Assembly (NCBI RefSeq): GCF_017873395.1
Contig: NZ_JAGGKC010000006.1
Coordinates: 1 to 64,000 of the forward strand
Reading direction: 5' to 3'
DNA from: Youngiibacter multivorans
GTDB lineage: Bacteria; Bacillota; Clostridia; Clostridiales; Clostridiaceae
DNA: 64,000 nucleotides
Position numbers and translations under genes: made by a program. Under the pieces are notes generated by a model. That model was not told where the DNA came from. It saw only the letters and a program-made list of their open reading frames with translations, and ran no database searches. Shown piece by piece: positions 50,217-59,700 of this stretch. Each line of letters opens with the position of its first letter. Positions within the stretch are counted from its first letter, which is position 1.

Positions 50217-51080
50217 TCACACTAGATTGAGCTTCAGATATAAGAAGTCTTCCACGCGCTCGCCGAGCCCGAGGAAACTCCCCTCTTCCGAATAAACCCT
50301 GTATGTTCCAGGTTTTGCTATGCCTGTCACCCTGGTGTCCTTGATCTTCACGCCGTTGATAAGAAGCTTCCTGAAGCCTTCAGGGATTGTCATGCTGCCA
50401 TATTCTGAGAGCACCTCTTCCATTGGGATCAGATGCTTTTCCGGTTCTACAGCAAGTCCTTCAACTGTCACAGCATTCTTCAAAGTGAACGGACCTGTCC
50501 GTTCTCTCATGAGACTTGTCATTACAGCACCACAGGAAAGCTCCCTTCCAACGTCATCTATAAGGCTCCTTATGTATGTGCCTTTTCCGCAGTCAACCCT
50601 AACCGAGCCTATCCTGCCATCGAAGGCGAGGAGCTCGATGGATGTTATCTCTATTTCACGGGCTTCCCTTTCAATTTCGATGCCGCTTCTTGCAAGCTCA
50701 TAGAGCCTCACTCCATCCTTTTTAAGGGCAGAGTACATTGGTGGAGTCTGAAGGGTATTCCCGATATGATCTGCAAATGCTTTCCTGACTTCTTCCTCTG
50801 GCGGTATCACTGCATTAGTCGACCTTACCTCACCAAAGGCATCCAGAGTGTCAGAAACTAACCCAAGCTCGAAGCCTGCCACATATGTCTTTTCTTTTCC
50901 CATTATGTAGTCGACGAGCTTTGTAGCCCTGCCCACGCATACGGGAAGGACCCCTTCAGCCTCAGGATCGAGAGTTCCGGTATGTCCTGCCTTCTTTACA
51001 TTCAGGGCTTTCCTGACTCTAGACACGCACTTGAAGGAGGTTTCGCCCCTTTGCTTGAATATGTTAATCACTCCGTCCAT
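50217..51080 (-). CDS. truB: tRNA pseudouridine(55) synthase
   Basis: Forms pseudouridine 55 in the T-loop of tRNAs (287 aa). The catalytic Asp is in KAGHTGTLDPEAEGVLPV (about residue 38), and GKTKTY-like KEKTYVAGFELGLVSDTLDA and CGKGTYIRSLIDDVG are present. The C-terminal part is a PUA-like domain. It overlaps nrnA by 17 bp. Confidence 0.95.
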   Translation of the reverse strand: MDGVINIFKQRGETSFKCVSRVRKALNVKKAGHTGTLDPEAEGVLPVCVGRATKLVDYIMGKEKTYVAGFELGLVSDTLDAFGEVRSTNAVIPPEEEVRKAFADHIGNTLQTPPMYSALKKDGVRLYELARSGIEIEREAREIEITSIELLAFDGRIGSVRVDCGKGTYIRSLIDDVGRELSCGAVMTSLMRERTGPFTLKNAVTVEGLAVEPEKHLIPMEEVLSEYGSMTIPEGFRKLLINGVKIKDTRVTGIAKPGTYRVYSEEGSFLGLGERVEDFLYLKLNLV

Positions 51081-52038
51081 CAGGCAGCATCCTTTCTATT
51101 ATCGCCAGAATCTGCCTTTTGGCATCTTCAACGTCCACAGCCTTGATATTGCCGCCGGCAGCCCGTACATGGCCGCCGCCGCCGAACGCCTCGCATATGG
51201 CTCTTGCATCCAAAAGCGATTTCGTCCTGATACTGACCCTGTAGAAGCCTTCAGCTTCCTTGAGAAGCACAGACACATCGCATGTCTTCGATTCAAGTCC
51301 GTAGTTAACTATGTCACCTGAATCCCTGTCCGAGATTGACAGGCTGTTGAAGTCCTCAGCGTTCAGATACATGAATGTCACAAAGCCATCCATACGTTCC
51401 TCAAGGGACTGGAGCCCTTTGCCCATAAGCTTAAGCCTCGCAAAATCCCTGGTCTTGAAGAGTACCCTGTGTATCATCGAAAAATCTATGCCTGTCTCCA
51501 TAAGTTCCTTGGCTATGATATGAGTTTCTCCCGTTGTCGATTCGAAGCTGAATGATCCGCAGTCAGCGACTATCCCGGCATAAAGGCTCTCGGCGATACC
51601 CTTTGTTATGGTTACACCCATGAGCTTCAGCAGCCTGTAGACAATCTCAGCTGTAGCAGATGCCTTTGTATCGACATGGTTCTCCACCCCGTACATGTCG
51701 TTGGACAGGTGATGGTCAATGTTTATGACCGGCACAGTTCCAACAGAGTCAAGGTCAAGTGAAAGCCTGTCAAGGTTCCCGCAGTCAAGTGCAATCAGCA
51801 ATCCTGATTCCTTGGGAATCTTTGGACTGGTACCTGTATACTCTTCATAGAGATTCAAAAATGTCAGGTTGTCGGGGGCTCTGTCCCTTGAGATCACCAC
51901 GGCTTTCTTGCCAAACGACCTCAGTCCCTCAACCATGGCAAGCGTGCAGCCCACGGCGTCCCCGTCAGGGGCGACGTGGGTCACGACTGCAATATTGTCC
52001 TTTTCAGAAATGAGTCTTGCTATATCAACGAGTCCCAT
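51064..52038 (-). CDS. nrnA: DHH/DHHA1 phosphoesterase NrnA (oligoribonuclease/pAp phosphatase)
   Basis: A bifunctional enzyme (324 aa) that degrades nano-RNA and dephosphorylates pAp. DHH-family motifs: VVTHVAPDGDAVGCTLA, LIALDCGNLDRL, NIDHHLSND and the DHHA1 motif FGGGGHVRAAGG. The start is either ATG 52038 (MGLVDIARL, better-spaced AAGGA) or ATG 52047, three codons upstream and inside the rbfA end. Its place between rbfA and truB is standard for Gram-positives. Confidence 0.93.
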   Translation of the reverse strand: MGLVDIARLISEKDNIAVVTHVAPDGDAVGCTLAMVEGLRSFGKKAVVISRDRAPDNLTFLNLYEEYTGTSPKIPKESGLLIALDCGNLDRLSLDLDSVGTVPVINIDHHLSNDMYGVENHVDTKASATAEIVYRLLKLMGVTITKGIAESLYAGIVADCGSFSFESTTGETHIIAKELMETGIDFSMIHRVLFKTRDFARLKLMGKGLQSLEERMDGFVTFMYLNAEDFNSLSISDRDSGDIVNYGLESKTCDVSVLLKEAEGFYRVSIRTKSLLDARAICEAFGGGGHVRAAGGNIKAVDVEDAKRQILAIIERMLPDGRSD

Positions 52039-52396
52039 TCTTGTCATCCTTGTCAGTTGAGATCTGCCTGATAAGATCGTCTATATGCATACCCCTGTCA
52101 ATGGTGGTATCCAGCATTATTACCAGCTCAGGCGTATGCCTGAGATTCATCCTTCTGCCTATCTCCCGTCTCAGAAAGCTCGAAGCGTTCTTTATCGCTT
52201 CAAGGCTGTCCGCTTTTTCCTTCTCGGTGCCAAATATGCTTACGTATACCTTAGCATAGCTAAGGTCCTTGGTGACTTCAACTTCAGTGATGCTTACCAT
52301 GGCTGTCAGCCTTGGGTCCCTGATGTCCGTCATTACAAGTGAAGCAAGCTCTTTCTTCATTTCTTCATTGATCCTTCCGGATCTGTATCTTGCCAT
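52025..52396 (-). CDS. rbfA: ribosome-binding factor A
   Basis: A 30S maturation factor (123 aa) of KH-like fold. It begins MARYRSGRINEEMKKEL and includes DIRDPRLTAMVSITEVEVTK and FLRREIGRRMNLRHTPEL, all family features. ATG 52396 has GGAGGAAT upstream. It follows infB by 15 bp. Confidence 0.95.
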   Translation of the reverse strand: MARYRSGRINEEMKKELASLVMTDIRDPRLTAMVSITEVEVTKDLSYAKVYVSIFGTEKEKADSLEAIKNASSFLRREIGRRMNLRHTPELVIMLDTTIDRGMHIDDLIRQISTDKDDKNGTR

Positions 52397-52411
52397 CGGA
52401 ATTCCTCCTTC

Positions 52412-54496
52412 CTACAGCGCTTTTCTCTTGACTTCCTCCATCACGAAAGCCTCGATGATGTCGCCTTCCCTGATGTCGTTGAACTTTTCTATGGAAAGTC
52501 CGCATTCATAGCCTGCAGCTACTTCCTTGACATCATCCTTGAATCTCTTGAGCGATGCAAGCTTGGTCTCGACAAGTATTATGCCGTTCCTTATGAGCCT
52601 TATCTCAGAGTTTCTTGTTATCTTGCCTGTAAGCACGTATGCTCCGGCTATGGTGCCGATTGCGGATACCTTGTAGGTAGCCCTGACCTCGACTCTTCCC
52701 TGTATTACTTCCTTGATGTCAGGCATCAGCATGCCTATCATCGCAGCCCTTATGTCGTCAACTGCGTTGTATATGATCCTGTAGGTCTTGACGTCAACCT
52801 TTTCCTTGTCGGCAAGTGCTGCCGCATTATTGTCAGGTCTTACATTGAAGCCGATGACTATGGCATTTGAAGCGGTAGCAAGTGATATGTCAGTCTCTGT
52901 TATCGCACCTACTCCGTTATGTATTACCCTTACCTTGATCTCGTCGGTTGAGAGCTTCTCAAGTGATCCCTTGAGGGCTTCTATGGATCCCTGCACATCC
53001 GCCTTGATTATTATCGGAAGCTCCTGGATCTTGCCTTCCTTCATCTGGCTGTAAAGGTCCTCGAGGGATACCCTTACTGAACTCTGAAGCTGGCTTCTTT
53101 CCTTGATCTTCCTTGCCTCTGCCATTCCCCTTGCAGTCTTCTCATCCTTGACTTCATGGAACTTGTCACCTGCAACAGGAACATCTGAAAGTCCAAGTAC
53201 CTCAACAGGTATTGAAGGACCGGCGCTCTTTATCTTCTTCTGCTTGTCATCGAACATTGCCCTAATCCTGCCATATGTTGATCCGACAAGTATGGAATCT
53301 CCTACGTTAAGAGTACCCTTCTGAACGAGAAGCGTCGCAAGAGGACCTCTTCCCTTGTCAAGCTTTGATTCTATGACTGTTCCGGTAGCCCTTCTGTTGG
53401 AATCTGCCTTGAGCTCCTTCATTTCGGCTGTCAGAAGCACCATTTCCAGAAGGTCATCGATACCGATCTTTGCCTTTGCTGATACCGGAACGCATATGGT
53501 GTCTCCACCCCACTCCTCGGATACCAGGCCAAACTCAGTAAGCTCCTGCTTAACCTTCTCGATATTGGCCCCTTCCTTGTCTATCTTGTTTATTGCCACA
53601 ACTATTGGAACATTCGCCGCCTTGCAGTGGTTTATGGCTTCCTCAGTCTGAGGCATTATTCCATCGTCTGCAGCGACAACTAGTATGACTATGTCAGTTA
53701 TCTGCGCTCCCCTGGCTCTCATGGCAGTAAACGCCTCATGGCCCGGTGTGTCGAGGAAGGTTATCTTCTCGCCATTTAGAGTTATGGTATACGCACCGAT
53801 ATGCTGTGTGATTCCGCCGGCTTCGGACTCAGTTACCTTGGCCTTTCTTATGGCATCGAGAAGCGAAGTCTTGCCGTGGTCTACGTGTCCCATTACTGTG
53901 ACTATCGGAGGCCTCTTGACCATATTGATGTCTTCCAGGTCTTCAGTTTCATCCTCTTCGATTCCGAGGGACTCTTCTTTTGATTTCCTGATCGACACGC
54001 TTAGCTTTGCAGCAGCCTTGGTTGCAGTCTCAAAGTCGATTTCCTGGTTAATACCAGCCATGACTCCGCTGAATATGAGCGCTTTGATGACTTCATTTAC
54101 AGGCTTTCCAAGCTTATCAGCAAACTCCTTGACTGTTATGAAATCTCCGATTTCAATGGAATCAGATGCTGAAGTCCCTTCAAGCTCGTCCTTTTCATCT
54201 TTTCTGCCTTTTTTCTTAGGTTTAATTACAGGCTTGTTGACTTCCTCGGAGAGTATCTCCTCATAAACCTCAACTATAGATGGAGTCTTCTTTTCATCCC
54301 CAACCGCAGTCTCGACTGCAGCAGTCGTTTCTGTCTTTCCGGTCAGAAGTTCCTTTATGAGTGCTGCGTCTTCATCCTCGACAACGCTCATATGGTTCTT
54401 TACTTCTATTCCAAACTCGTCCTTCAGTATTGCGATCAGTTCCTTGCTGGTTATGTCCAGCTCTTTTGCGAGTTCATAAACTCTTATTTTTGACAA
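52412..54496 (-). CDS. infB: translation initiation factor IF-2
   Basis: The GTPase that places initiator tRNA (694 aa). N-terminal IF2_N domain (SKIRVYELAKELDITSKELI), a second IF2N-like region near residue 120, then the G domain with GHVDHGKTSLLD, DTPGHEAF and NKIDKEGA, and C-terminal beta-barrel domains. I choose TTG 54496, which gives the family start SKIRVYELAKEL with GGAGG eight bases upstream; the GTG at 54505 lies inside that ribosome site. The linker is short, so the protein is smaller than Bacillus/E. coli forms. Confidence 0.96.
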   Translation of the reverse strand: MSKIRVYELAKELDITSKELIAILKDEFGIEVKNHMSVVEDEDAALIKELLTGKTETTAAVETAVGDEKKTPSIVEVYEEILSEEVNKPVIKPKKKGRKDEKDELEGTSASDSIEIGDFITVKEFADKLGKPVNEVIKALIFSGVMAGINQEIDFETATKAAAKLSVSIRKSKEESLGIEEDETEDLEDINMVKRPPIVTVMGHVDHGKTSLLDAIRKAKVTESEAGGITQHIGAYTITLNGEKITFLDTPGHEAFTAMRARGAQITDIVILVVAADDGIMPQTEEAINHCKAANVPIVVAINKIDKEGANIEKVKQELTEFGLVSEEWGGDTICVPVSAKAKIGIDDLLEMVLLTAEMKELKADSNRRATGTVIESKLDKGRGPLATLLVQKGTLNVGDSILVGSTYGRIRAMFDDKQKKIKSAGPSIPVEVLGLSDVPVAGDKFHEVKDEKTARGMAEARKIKERSQLQSSVRVSLEDLYSQMKEGKIQELPIIIKADVQGSIEALKGSLEKLSTDEIKVRVIHNGVGAITETDISLATASNAIVIGFNVRPDNNAAALADKEKVDVKTYRIIYNAVDDIRAAMIGMLMPDIKEVIQGRVEVRATYKVSAIGTIAGAYVLTGKITRNSEIRLIRNGIILVETKLASLKRFKDDVKEVAAGYECGLSIEKFNDIREGDIIEAFVMEEVKRKAL

Positions 54497-54510
54497 TAGG
54501 ACCACCTCCG

Positions 54511-54828
54511 TTATTTATTGTTCTCCTGGCCTTGTCCGGCTATCGAAAGCAGCTTTGCAGCCATCTTAGCGTCCTTTATGCCGACCACGGCTATTTCGTC
54601 CATTCCAAGCGCCTGTCCAAGTTCGTATGGAGTGAAATCCTCTATCAGGGGCACTCCGGCTTCGCCGGCAAGTCTTACAAACTTATCCTTGGTATTCTGT
54701 GCAGCATCCTTTGATATTATCACAAGATGCAGTCTGCCTGTCCTCAGTGTTTCCTCGTTCTTGTTGTACCCGAGGACAGCATTGCCGGATTTTCTTGTTA
54801 TGCCCAGAAACGATAAAAACCTATTCAC
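54511..54828 (-). CDS. ylxQ: L7Ae-family RNA-binding protein YlxQ
   Basis: An RNA-binding protein (105 aa) of the L7Ae/L30e family, often called a ribosomal L7Ae-like protein. FLSFLGITRKSGNAVLGYNK and LVIISKDAAQNTKDKF match the family, with LIEDFTPYELGQALG following. I start it at GTG 54828, which overlaps the ylxR end by 8 bp and has GAGG upstream. The open frame runs 39 codons further inside ylxR with no family likeness. Confidence 0.88.
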   Translation of the reverse strand: MNRFLSFLGITRKSGNAVLGYNKNEETLRTGRLHLVIISKDAAQNTKDKFVRLAGEAGVPLIEDFTPYELGQALGMDEIAVVGIKDAKMAAKLLSIAGQGQENNK

Positions 54829-55087
54829 TTTTGATCGCCTCGTTAAGAGCTGCAAATATCTCTTCGCTAATATCAGCCTCAAGATTCTTTGACAGCCTCT
54901 TTGATTTGAACGAAAGCTTAAGACAGGCTTCGTCCCTGCAGACATACGCTCCCCTTCCGGGTTTCTTGCCCTTCATGTCGATGGAAATTTCACCCTCGCT
55001 TGACCTGACCACTCTGATAAGGTCCTTCTTTGGCTTCATCTCCATGCATCCGGTGCACATCCTCATTGGTATTTTCTTTGTTTTCAC
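54821..55087 (-). CDS. ylxR: YlxR family RNA-binding protein (RnpM)
   Basis: A small basic protein (88 aa) of the YlxR fold, reported in Bacillus to bind RNase P RNA. It has the hallmark RMCTGCMEMKPKKDLIRVVR and GRGAYVCRDEACL. It starts with GTG at 55087 behind GAGGTG; an internal ATG (MRMCTGC) would remove seven residues. It lies between nusA and ylxQ. Confidence 0.92.
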   Translation of the reverse strand: MKTKKIPMRMCTGCMEMKPKKDLIRVVRSSEGEISIDMKGKKPGRGAYVCRDEACLKLSFKSKRLSKNLEADISEEIFAALNEAIKSE

Positions 55088-55117
55088 GGAAACACCTCAC
55101 TTATGGGCTTCGTCAGG

Positions 55118-56194
55118 TCAGGCCTTTGCCTGCTCCCACTCATCCCTCTTGCTCTTTATATCTATCTTCCAGCCTGTCAGCTTCGCAGCAAGCCTTACGT
55201 TCTGGCCTTCTTTGCCGATGGCAAGTGACAGCTGGTTCTCGTCTACGAGCACCTTGCAGGAATTGGAATTCTCATCCACATGCACATCCACTACCTTTGC
55301 AGGGCTCAGGGCATTTGCTATGTATTCTGCAGGGTCCTTCGACCACTTGATTATGTCAATCTTCTCGTTGCGAAGCTCCCTCACGATGTTCTGTACCCTG
55401 GTTCCCTTAGGACCCACGCACGCTCCCATTGGATCAACCTCAGGGTCTTTTGAGTATACTGCGATTTTTGTCCTGGATCCGGCTTCCCTCGATATCGACT
55501 TTATTTCAACGGTTCCATCGAATATTTCCGGAACTTCTCTCTCGAACAGCCTCTTCACAAGTCCTGGATGTGTCCTTGAAACAGCTATCATGGGACCCTT
55601 GGGATTCTGCTTTACCTCAACGATATACAGCTGGATCCTCTCGTTGAATTCGTAGGACTCGCCAGGTATCTGTTCGGTAGGCCCGAGCACAGTCTCAGTC
55701 TTGCCAAGGTCAATATAGACATTGCCCTTGTCTTTTCTCTGCACTATTCCAGTGATAAGGTCATATTCCTTCTCGGAATATTCGCTGTAGAGTATGTTTC
55801 TCTCAGCTTCCTTTATCCTCTGAGTGACTATCTGCTTTGCACTCTGCGCTGCAACCCTCGCAAAGTTCGCAGGTGTCACCTCGTTCTCAACGAAATCTCC
55901 GATCTCGTACTTAGCATTTATTGCCTGGGCTTCCTCAAGCGAAATCTCTTCGGCATCATCAAATGATTCCTCGACTACTTCCCTCAATGCGAATACCTTG
56001 ATTTCCCCTGTCTCCCTGTCGATTGACACTCTGACATTTGGTGATCCCTGATTCGCATAGTTTTTCTTGTACGCGGCTATGAGCGCATCCTCCAGGGTCT
56101 CGAAGAGCAGTGCCTCGCTTATGCCTTTCTCTGCAACAATTGCTTTGAGGGCGAGGATCACCTCATCTTTTTTCCTGACTTCCTCTTTTGCCAT
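55118..56194 (-). CDS. nusA: transcription termination/antitermination factor NusA
   Basis: An RNA polymerase-associated factor (358 aa). N-terminal domain, then S1 (ITGIVQRKDKGNVYIDLGKT), KH1 (REAGSRTKIAVYSKDPEVDP, GACVGPKGTRVQNI) and KH2 (VLVDENQLSLAIGKEGQNVR). It lacks the extra acidic C-terminal repeats of E. coli NusA, as normal in Gram-positives. ATG 56194 has GGAGG upstream. It follows rimP by 10 bp. Confidence 0.96.
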   Translation of the reverse strand: MAKEEVRKKDEVILALKAIVAEKGISEALLFETLEDALIAAYKKNYANQGSPNVRVSIDRETGEIKVFALREVVEESFDDAEEISLEEAQAINAKYEIGDFVENEVTPANFARVAAQSAKQIVTQRIKEAERNILYSEYSEKEYDLITGIVQRKDKGNVYIDLGKTETVLGPTEQIPGESYEFNERIQLYIVEVKQNPKGPMIAVSRTHPGLVKRLFEREVPEIFDGTVEIKSISREAGSRTKIAVYSKDPEVDPMGACVGPKGTRVQNIVRELRNEKIDIIKWSKDPAEYIANALSPAKVVDVHVDENSNSCKVLVDENQLSLAIGKEGQNVRLAAKLTGWKIDIKSKRDEWEQAKA

Positions 56195-56204
56195 TTTATC
56201 CTCC

Positions 56205-56657
56205 TTATATATCCTCTTCCAGATTCACTGATTTTATGATGTTTCTCGGTATGACGACGTTGCCCTTGTCTGTCTTCAACTCCAGAGTCTCATCTCCTGA
56301 TGAAATGAGTATCCCTTTGTTGCTCTTTGACCCATCGACAGGTTTCTTCGTCTTTACAAGCACCTTCAATCCTACAGCTTCCTTCAGGTGCTTGTCGGTG
56401 AACAGGTTCCTGAAGATCCCCGGTGATGATACTTCGAGGAAGTATTCCTCTTCAATCGGGTCCTTTTCATCAAGGATATCCGACATCCTTCTCGAGACCT
56501 TCTCACAGTCCTCCAGAGTGATTCCTCCATCTTTCTCGATGTAGAACCTCAGATAGTGCTGCCCCATTTCCCTGACATATTCCAGGTGATAGAGTCCGTA
56601 TCCCAGTCCATTGATTTCTTTCTCAAGGTAATCCTTGATTCCTTCAAGCCTTTCCAA
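56205..56657 (-). CDS. rimP: ribosome maturation factor RimP
   Basis: A 30S assembly factor (150 aa). Typical motifs: YLRFYIEKDGGITLEDCEKV, SRRMSDILDEKDPIEEEYFL and EVSSPGIFR. I start it at TTG 56657 (ERLEGIKDYLEKEI) with GGAGG eight bases upstream. A GTG at 56666 lies inside that ribosome site, so it is unlikely to be used. It is the first gene of the nusA-infB operon; the promoter was not identified. Confidence 0.92.
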   Translation of the reverse strand: MERLEGIKDYLEKEINGLGYGLYHLEYVREMGQHYLRFYIEKDGGITLEDCEKVSRRMSDILDEKDPIEEEYFLEVSSPGIFRNLFTDKHLKEAVGLKVLVKTKKPVDGSKSNKGILISSGDETLELKTDKGNVVIPRNIIKSVNLEEDI

Positions 56658-56690
56658 TCCTTCCACCTCCAGTCATGACCAATGCCAAAA

Positions 56691-56739
56691 GCGGCATATG
56701 CCGCCTACAAAATGAAAGAGCGGGTTTTGCCCACTCTTT
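56691..56739 (-). terminator. two hairpins after polC
   Basis: AAAGAGCGGG (56715-56724) / CCCACTCTTT (56730-56739) with one mismatch, followed on the minus strand by TTTCATTTTG. Then comes the perfect palindrome GCGGCATATGCCGC (56691-56704) followed by TTTTGG. Both lie between polC and rimP and probably separate, or partly separate, the two transcription units. Confidence 0.7.
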
Positions 56740-56795
56740 CCGCTTCGTATATTGTCCGTTATCATATTATCACATAATCCCGGCAATATCAAGGA

Positions 56796-59700
56796 TTATA
56801 GACTAAATAGGGATATCTGGTTAGTGTCGCTCAGTCCTTCCAGTGCTCCGCTTTCCTCAAGTGTCTCAATGACTGTCCTTGATACCCTGCAGCGCGTCCT
56901 CAGGTCTTCCTTTGATATGAACTCACCCTTCCTGGCTTCTTCGCATATACTGGCTGCAGCATTGGCTCCGATACCAACAAGAGCATTGATAGGCGGCCTT
57001 ATATCCCCGTCCTCGATAAGGAATCTCGTACCATCTGACTTGTACAGGTCGATGCCCTTGAACCTTAACCCTCTCTTGTAAAGCTCATAAGCCAGCTCAA
57101 GAACTGTTATCAGGTTCTTCTCCTTGTTGCTCGCTGCATTACCAAGCGCGTACAGCTCTTCAAGCCTTGTCCTTACAGTATCCTCTCCCTTGAGAATGAG
57201 GCCTGCATCAAAATCCTCAGCCCTGACACTGAAATATGCGCAGTAGTATGCCAGCGGCCTGTATACCTTGAACCAGGCGATCCTCATCGCCATCATGACA
57301 TACGCAACGGCATGTCCTTTAGGGAACATGTACTTTATCTTTTTGCATGATTCGATATACCATTCGGGGACATCATGTTCTCTCATGACTGCCTCGAACT
57401 CGTCGGACAGGCCTTTACCCTTTCTCACCTTCTCCATTATGTTGAAGCTGGTCTTGGGAGGCAGTCCCTTATAGATCAGGTAGACCATTATGTCATCCCT
57501 TGTACTGATACAGTCTGAAAGCGTGGTGTCTCCGTTCTTTATGTAGTACTGCGCATTGTTCAGCCATACGTCCGTACCATGCGACAGCCCTGATATCCTC
57601 ACCAGGTCGGCGAAGGACTTGGGCTTTGTGTCCTGGAGCATGCCTCTTACAAACTTGGTTCCGAATTCCGGCAGGCCCAGGCATCCAAGCGCTACTCCAA
57701 GCTCATCCGGCGTAACTCCCAGGGCGTCGGTCCCAAGGAACAGAGAAAGCACCCTGGCATCGTTAAGCGGCAGACTCTTAGGGTCTATGCCCGTAAGATC
57801 CTGGAGCATCCTAAGCACAGTCGGGTCGTCATGACCCAGTATGTCGAGCTTCAGAAGCCTTCCTGATATGGAGTGATAATCAAAATGTGTCGTTGTTACA
57901 TCTGAATCGCTGTCGTCAGCCGGCCTCTGTATGGGGGTGAAATTATGTATGTCATTATCCCTCGGAACAACCATGATTCCGCCCGGATGCTGTCCGGTAG
58001 TCCTCTTGACACCAGTCAATCCCTTTGCAAGCCTTTCAATCTCAGCTCCCGGAAGATTGACTTCCTTTTCCTCGTAATATTTCTTCACATAGCCATAGGC
58101 GGTCTTGTCTGCAACAGTACCGATGGTACCTGCCTTGAACACGTAGCCCTTACCGAATAGCTCTTCTGTATACTTGTGCACTATACCCTGATATTCTCCG
58201 GAGAAGTTAAGGTCAATATCAGGCTCCTTGTCGCCTTCGAAACCAAGGAAGGTCTCAAAGGGTATGTCGTGACCGTCCCTGACAAGCTTCTCGCCGCAAA
58301 CGGGGCAATCCTTTTCAGGAAGGTCGGCACCGCTGCTGACACTGTTGTCCGATATGAATTCGGAGTGTCTGCAGCTTGTGCACCTGTAATGCGGAGGCAG
58401 CCCGTTGACCTCTGTTATACCTGTGAATGTAGCTACCAGTGAAGATCCTACGGATCCTCTCGACCCGACGAGATATCCGTCTGACAGAGACTTTGCAACA
58501 AGTTTGTGGGCAATCAGATAAAGAACAGCATACCCGTTGGATATTATGCTGTTAAGTTCCTTGTCCACCCTGCTCTTCACTATTTCAGGAAGAACATCGC
58601 CATAGAGCTCATGAGCCATGTCCATGGTCATCTTCCTTATCTCTTCATCCGCACCCTCTATTTTCGGAGGGAAAGTACCCTTGGGAATTGGAAGAACATC
58701 TCCAATCATGTCGGCTACCTTATGCGTATTATGGACCACCAGCTCCTCGGCCTTTTCCCTGCCAAGGTACGAGAACTCTGTGAGCATCTCATCTGTGGTC
58801 CTGAAATGAAGGTCCACGTCAGTATCCGATTCCCTGAAGGACTGGGACGCTACTATTATCTCCCTGTAGATCTTCTCATCCCTGTCAACATAATGAACAT
58901 CTCCGGTGGCAACCACCAGCTTTCCCAACTTTTCACCAAGTGATATTATCTTTTTCGTCAGGTTCCTCAGCTGCTCTCTGTCCCTGATCCTTCCATCCTT
59001 GAAAAGATGCGTATTGTTTCCTTCCGGCTGGACCTCCAGGTAGTCATAGAAGGCAGCAACCTCCTCTATCTCTTCCTCAGTCCTTCCCTCAAGGATATAC
59101 CTCATAAGCTCGGAATTGGAGCATGCAGAGCCAATAAGCAGCCCTTCCCTCTTTTCCTGAAGCATGGACTTCTTTATTCTCGGTTTCTTGAAGAAGGTAT
59201 CCAGATGTGATGATGAGACCATCTGATAAAGGCTCTTCAGGCCTTCCTGGTTCCTGACAAGGATTGTCGCGTGATACATGGGGAGCTTGGTCACATCAGC
59301 TTCCTTCCTGTTTCGCTCATTGAGTTCTGCAAGGGACTGTATTCCCATATCCTCCATTTTCTTAAACGACCTTTTGAGTATCTCAACGGTGGTCATCGCA
59401 TCGTCTACAGCCCTGTGATGGCTGCCCATGTTTATTCCGAGATGCTTGGCGATAACGTCCAGCTTATGCCTCTTGAGCTCCCTGTACAGGAATCTTGCCA
59501 TAGGCACGGTGTCCACTATGGGATTATTGAATTTGAGGCCAATGTCCCCGGCGTTCTTTCTTATGAATCCAACGTCAAAGTATGCGTTGTGGGCCACAAG
59601 TATGGAATCTCCTATGAAATCAAGGAATTTCGGAATCACATCCCTTATCTTTGGCTGTCCCATGACCATTGAGTCCCTTATCCCGGTAAGCTCAGTGATC

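Noticed and set aside
54699..55655. 318-codon open frame on the plus strand
   Set aside because: It lies antisense to infB-ylxQ-ylxR-nusA, which have strong family matches. Its translation is low-complexity (Ser/Leu/Phe-rich) and it has no ribosome site.
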